A model generated the notes under the pieces. That model ran no database searches and had not been told where the DNA came from. It saw only the letters and a list, made by a program, of their open reading frames with translations. 64,000 bases of DNA. Source: an uncultured Mobiluncus sp. (lineage in GTDB: Bacteria > Actinomycetota > Actinomycetes > Actinomycetales > Actinomycetaceae). Where the stretch lies: assembly GCF_943914685.1 (NCBI RefSeq), contig NZ_CALUCZ010000001.1, positions 155,669-219,668 of the forward strand, in the 5' to 3' direction. The position numbers and the translations under genes are program-made. Below, in pieces: positions 60,779-64,000 of this stretch (position 1 is the first letter of the stretch; every line of letters starts with the position of its first letter).

Positions 60779-62062
60779 ATGATGAAAACTTACGAACACA
60801 CCAAGAGCCACGAATGGTACGAGCGCGCGGTTGAGGTTATCCCCGGCGGCGTCTATGGGCACTTGGGGCCGGCAGAAGGCTGTTTCATGCCTATCAGCGC
60901 CTACCCCCTGTTTGCCTCGAAAGCACAAGGCGCCTACTTCTGGGACGTGGACGGCAACAAGTACGTTGATATGATGTGCGCCTACGGTCCGATGATTCTG
61001 GGATACAACGATCCCGATGTGGACAAAGCCGTATCTGAACAGGCCAAAATCCTGAACTGCGCGGTTCAGCCCGGCACTATCATGGTCGATTTGGCCGAGT
61101 TGATGGTGGATACGGTCGAAATGGCCGACTGGGCGTTCTTTGCCAAGAACGGCGGGGACGCTACGAACTACGCCTTGATGGTGGCTCGTGCCGCTACCGG
61201 TCGCGACAAGTTCATCGCTATCAACGGCGGTTATCACGGCGTGATTGGGTGGACCCAAGGTTGGGGCGCCCCCGGCGTGGGCAAGAAAGAAGTCGAAGAC
61301 AAACTGCTGGTGGATTGGGGCGACACCGCCGCGGTGGAACGTCTCGCGGCTGAATATAAGGGCGAGATTGCCGCCTTTATCGCCACCCCGTACCACCACC
61401 CGGTCTTTGAGGACAACGTCTTGCCGCCGGCAGGCTACTGGAACAAGATTCGTTCCATCTGCGACCGCGAAGGCATCGTCCTCATCGTTGACGATGTGCG
61501 CTGTGGCTGGCGTTTGGATATTAAGGGTTCCGATTACCACTACGGATTTAAGGCCGATTTGGAGTGTTTCTGCAAGGCTATCGCCAACGGACACAACATC
61601 TCGGCTGTGACCGGCATCGAGTCACTCAAGGACGCCGCCGCCTCCGTGATGTGCACCGGTTCGTACTGGATGAGCGCCCCGCCGATGGCGGCCGCGATTG
61701 CTTGCATCACCAAGATGCGTGAAATCGACGCAGCCAAGATTTGCCACGACAACGGCGTAAAAGTCATCGAGCGCCTGACCGAAGTGGCCAAACATCACGG
61801 CTTCGACTACCACTTCAGCGGCGAACCGGCTCTGCTGTTCCACCAAATCAGAGGTCTTGACGGCAAGGCAGACCCGAACTTGTTGCTGCATCAGGCTTAC
61901 GTGGGTGAATGTGTCAAGCGCGGGGTATTCATGACGAACCACCACAACCACTTCATGAACACGGCCTTGACCGACAAGGATATCGACTTCATCGCTGACG
62001 TAGCGGACGAAGCGATGGGCGTCGTTAAGAACAAGTCTCGTGAGATTCTGGCTCAAGCCTAA
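60779..62062 (+). CDS. Class III PLP-dependent aminotransferase (glutamate-1-semialdehyde type)
   Basis: About 427 residues. Family motifs: VIPGGVYGHLGPAEGC at the N-terminus, FFAKNGGDATNYALMVARA (PLP phosphate loop), GGYHGVIGWTQGW, VLIVDDVRCGWR (Asp contacting PLP nitrogen) and CFCKAIANGHNISAV with the PLP Lys. It resembles GSA aminomutases but is not next to heme genes and lacks the usual GGGLP lysine context, so heme synthesis is unlikely; aminotransferases acting on small sugars or sugar phosphates are closer in feel. AGGAAGGA before the ATG supports the start. It sits 30 nt after the SCP2 gene and directly before the transketolase pair. Confidence 0.82.
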   Translation: MMKTYEHTKSHEWYERAVEVIPGGVYGHLGPAEGCFMPISAYPLFASKAQGAYFWDVDGNKYVDMMCAYGPMILGYNDPDVDKAVSEQAKILNCAVQPGTIMVDLAELMVDTVEMADWAFFAKNGGDATNYALMVARAATGRDKFIAINGGYHGVIGWTQGWGAPGVGKKEVEDKLLVDWGDTAAVERLAAEYKGEIAAFIATPYHHPVFEDNVLPPAGYWNKIRSICDREGIVLIVDDVRCGWRLDIKGSDYHYGFKADLECFCKAIANGHNISAVTGIESLKDAAASVMCTGSYWMSAPPMAAAIACITKMREIDAAKICHDNGVKVIERLTEVAKHHGFDYHFSGEPALLFHQIRGLDGKADPNLLLHQAYVGECVKRGVFMTNHHNHFMNTALTDKDIDFIADVADEAMGVVKNKSREILAQA

Positions 62063-62076
62063 GAAAAGGAGGAAAG

Positions 62077-62940
62077 ATGGCTTTATCAGCTAAAGAACAC
62101 AAGGAACTCGAAGAAATCGCCAATCGGCTGCGTCTACTCACTCTCGACACGGTGGTTTGGGCAGGTGGCGGTCACATCGGTGGTGCTATGAGCTCCATGG
62201 ACGTACTCACCGTTCTGTATCATCACGAGATGAATTTCAGCGCCGACAAGATGGACGACCCGGATCGTGACCGTTTCGTACTGTCCAAGGGTCACATCGG
62301 CGTGGGTATGGGGCCGGTCCTCGCAGACTTGGGGTGCTTCCCCAAGGACTGGTTGCCGACCTATTCGCATATCCTTTCTCACTTGGGTATTCACCTGGAC
62401 GCGGGCAAGGTCCCCGGTCTGGAAGCGTCCACGGGTTCGCTGGGACACGGGTTGTCTCTGGCAGTGGGCATGGCACTCGGAGCACGTCAGCTCGGTAAGG
62501 AATGGCGCACCTACTGCCTCATGGGCGACGGTGAATGCAACGAGGGCTCCATCTGGGAAGCCGCCATGAGTGCCGGCCAGTTCAAGGTAGACAACCTGGT
62601 AGGCATCGTGGATGTCAACCACGCCATGATTGACGGCATGACCGCCGATGTCATGGGCCTGGAGCCTTTCGCGGACAAGTGGCGCGCTTTCAACTGGGAA
62701 GTCATTGAGGTCAAAGGTAACTCGATTCCCGATTTGGTCGATGCGTTCGATCGGGCGCGCACCATCAAGGGCAAGCCCACCATGTTGCTGATGGACACGG
62801 TGAAGGGTGAAGGTATCGACTTCATGGAAGGCGACTACACCTGGCACTACGGCGCTGTTGACGACGAAAAGCATGCCAAGGCAGTCGAATCTCTGAAGCG
62901 ACACCTGCAGAAACGACTCGAGCTAGTGAAGGGAGCCTAA
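62077..62940 (+). CDS. Transketolase, N-terminal (ThDP-binding) subunit of a split enzyme
   Basis: 287 residues, only the PP domain. ThDP motif GDGECNEGSIWEAAMSAG then NLVGIVDVNHAMIDG is complete. GHIGGAMSSMDVLTVLYH and SKGHIGVGMGP hold the catalytic His residues. The Pyr domain is the next gene, 2 nt away. Split transketolases serve special sugar pathways (for example apulose or sulfofructose transketolases) or the main pentose route in some bacteria. AAAAGGAGG lies 5 nt before the ATG. It follows the aminotransferase by 14 nt. Confidence 0.9.
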   Translation: MALSAKEHKELEEIANRLRLLTLDTVVWAGGGHIGGAMSSMDVLTVLYHHEMNFSADKMDDPDRDRFVLSKGHIGVGMGPVLADLGCFPKDWLPTYSHILSHLGIHLDAGKVPGLEASTGSLGHGLSLAVGMALGARQLGKEWRTYCLMGDGECNEGSIWEAAMSAGQFKVDNLVGIVDVNHAMIDGMTADVMGLEPFADKWRAFNWEVIEVKGNSIPDLVDAFDRARTIKGKPTMLLMDTVKGEGIDFMEGDYTWHYGAVDDEKHAKAVESLKRHLQKRLELVKGA

Positions 62941-62942
62941 AC

Positions 62943-63953
62943 ATGGCTGGAGGATTAACTTACACTTCGATTGACGCGGTTAATCTGACCACCGCGGAGG
63001 TATACGGTCAGACTCTGGTGCAACTGGGCAAGCAGGATCCCACCATCGTGGGGCTTTCGGCTGACCTGGCGAAATCCACCAAGATTTCCGTGTTTGCTAA
63101 TGAGTTCCCCGAGCGGTTCTATAACGTGGGTATCGCGGAACAGAACATGTTTGGCATCTCTGCCGGGCTGGCAAAAGCGGGGCTGATGCCGTTCGTCTCC
63201 ACGTTCGGGGCGTTCGCGGCCCTGCGTGCTTGCGAACAAATCCGCACCGACATCTGCTACCAGAACCTCAACGTGAAGATTATCGGCACCCACTCAGGGT
63301 TGTCCTTCGGGGCTGCCGGTACCACTCACCACGTTACCGAGGACATCGCTATTCTGCGCAGTTTCGCGAACCTGGTGGTCATGTGTCCGGCCGACGGTCT
63401 GGAGGCCGCGTACTGCGTACAGGCCGCTTATGACCACAAGGGTCCGGTCTACATCCGTCTGAACCGCGGGTTCGACCAGATTGTCTACCGTGACGAGATT
63501 CCGACCTTCGAATTCGGCAAGGCCAACACTTTGCGCGAAGGCACGGACCTCACGTTCATCGCGACCGGCTCCGGCGTGTGGCGTGCCCTGCAGGCTGCCG
63601 ACATCCTCGCCAAAGAGGACGGTCTGAGCGTGCGTGTCCTGGACATCCACACCTTGAAACCGATTGATGAGGAGGCCATCGCCAAGGCGATTACCGAAAC
63701 TCGGCGTATCATCACCGTTGAGGACCACAACATCATCAACGGCTTGGGAACGGCAGTGGCCGATGTCGGCGCTACCACCCGCAAGGGCTTCGTATTGAAG
63801 AAGCTCGGCATCCCCGACGAATTCTCGGTTATCGGCCAGCCTGAGGACCTGTACTCCCACTACGGCTGGGACGAAAACGGCTGTGTGGCCGCCGCTCGTG
63901 AAGTCATGCACATGGACTTCGAGGAGGACGACGATTGGGAAGACGAGTTCTAA
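62943..63953 (+). CDS. Transketolase, C-terminal (Pyr) subunit
   Basis: 336 residues, Pyr plus C-terminal domain. The catalytic Glu is in YNVGIAEQNMFGISAGLAK, a near-universal motif. AALRACEQIRTDICYQNLNV, then GAAGTTHHVTEDIAILR, and VVMCPADGLEA follow. The end is acidic (MDFEEDDDWEDEF). It forms the active site with the preceding subunit. The 2-nt gap to the N-subunit means tight coupling. Confidence 0.9.
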   Translation: MAGGLTYTSIDAVNLTTAEVYGQTLVQLGKQDPTIVGLSADLAKSTKISVFANEFPERFYNVGIAEQNMFGISAGLAKAGLMPFVSTFGAFAALRACEQIRTDICYQNLNVKIIGTHSGLSFGAAGTTHHVTEDIAILRSFANLVVMCPADGLEAAYCVQAAYDHKGPVYIRLNRGFDQIVYRDEIPTFEFGKANTLREGTDLTFIATGSGVWRALQAADILAKEDGLSVRVLDIHTLKPIDEEAIAKAITETRRIITVEDHNIINGLGTAVADVGATTRKGFVLKKLGIPDEFSVIGQPEDLYSHYGWDENGCVAAAREVMHMDFEEDDDWEDEF

Positions 63954-63964
63954 GGTAGCGCGCA

Positions 63965-64000
63965 ATGACTAAAGAAACGAAACAAAGCTCCGCCCCGCCT
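63965..64000 (+). CDS. Start of the next gene of the operon (runs off the right edge)
   Basis: ATG 11 nt after the transketolase stop, in frame to the window end: MTKETKQSSAPP. AAGGTAG is 7-10 nt upstream. Too little to identify, but it likely continues the SCP2/aminotransferase/transketolase operon. Confidence 0.5.
   Translation, partial: MTKETKQSSAPP

Noticed and set aside
60479..61594. 371-codon reverse frame over the SCP2/aminotransferase genes
   Set aside because: Antisense to a class III aminotransferase with intact PLP motifs; low-complexity His/Gln/Val translation.

Overview
The window is a dense, moderately high-GC bacterial chromosome segment, about 55-58% GC by eye. Several features point to a host-associated actinobacterium of the Actinomycetaceae, of Mobiluncus/Varibaculum type. 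They are the three-gene proton-translocating transhydrogenase, a single-chain class II glycyl-tRNA synthetase, a GlpD/TetR/lipid-kinase/AGPS-like cluster resembling one I recall from mycobacteria, a ROK regulator, oligoribonuclease, and many start codons lying 6-7 nt after a -10 hexamer (leaderless style). The genus is a guess from gene content, not from a database search.

Layout. 1-9.6 kb: the 5' part of folC, a vapBC toxin-antitoxin pair, a GNAT acetyltransferase, an M13 metallopeptidase, a lipoprotein, aminopeptidase N and an orphan PTS-EIIC-like membrane protein. 9.8-17.1 kb: malQ, ettA, an ssb gene with DnaA-box-like sites upstream, tRNA-Arg, a ROK regulator, orn and tRNA-His. 17.1-17.6 kb: a gene-free run of hairpins and an 82-83 bp tandem repeat. 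17.7-23 kb: an LpdA-type flavoprotein without the redox disulfide, a Fic protein flanked by two 81-bp direct repeats, a serine lipase and a B3/4-domain protein. 23-28 kb: a tightly overlapping glycerolipid operon (AGPS-like oxidase, lipid kinase, TetR, glpD, small protein) with a perfect 15-bp-arm palindrome at its head. 28.2-34.5 kb: two giant YhgE/Pip membrane proteins and a patatin. 34.5-38.0 kb: a small island (AbiEi/AbiEii and a DUF4143 ATPase plus remnants) abutting the 3' end of guaA and possibly bounded by a 12-bp repeat of it.

38-51 kb: guaA, a GntR regulator, pta-ackA (acetate and ATP from acetyl-CoA), a MarR regulator and a DHA2 exporter with near-identical operator/promoters, pntA1-pntA2-pntB, and class I fumarase. 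51-59.7 kb: aroD, dgt-dnaG, dusB and glyS. They surround a lower-GC pair of unrecognised genes (one secreted) that lies beside two BlaI/CopY-like boxes. 60-64 kb: an operon with an SCP2-like protein, a class III aminotransferase and a split transketolase, running off the right edge. It has the look of an unassigned small-molecule pathway.

Central metabolism and replication genes form the backbone. The accessory pieces worth attention are the Fic cassette, the guaA-adjacent island, the hairpin/repeat tract, the low-GC secreted pair and the terminal aminotransferase/transketolase operon.
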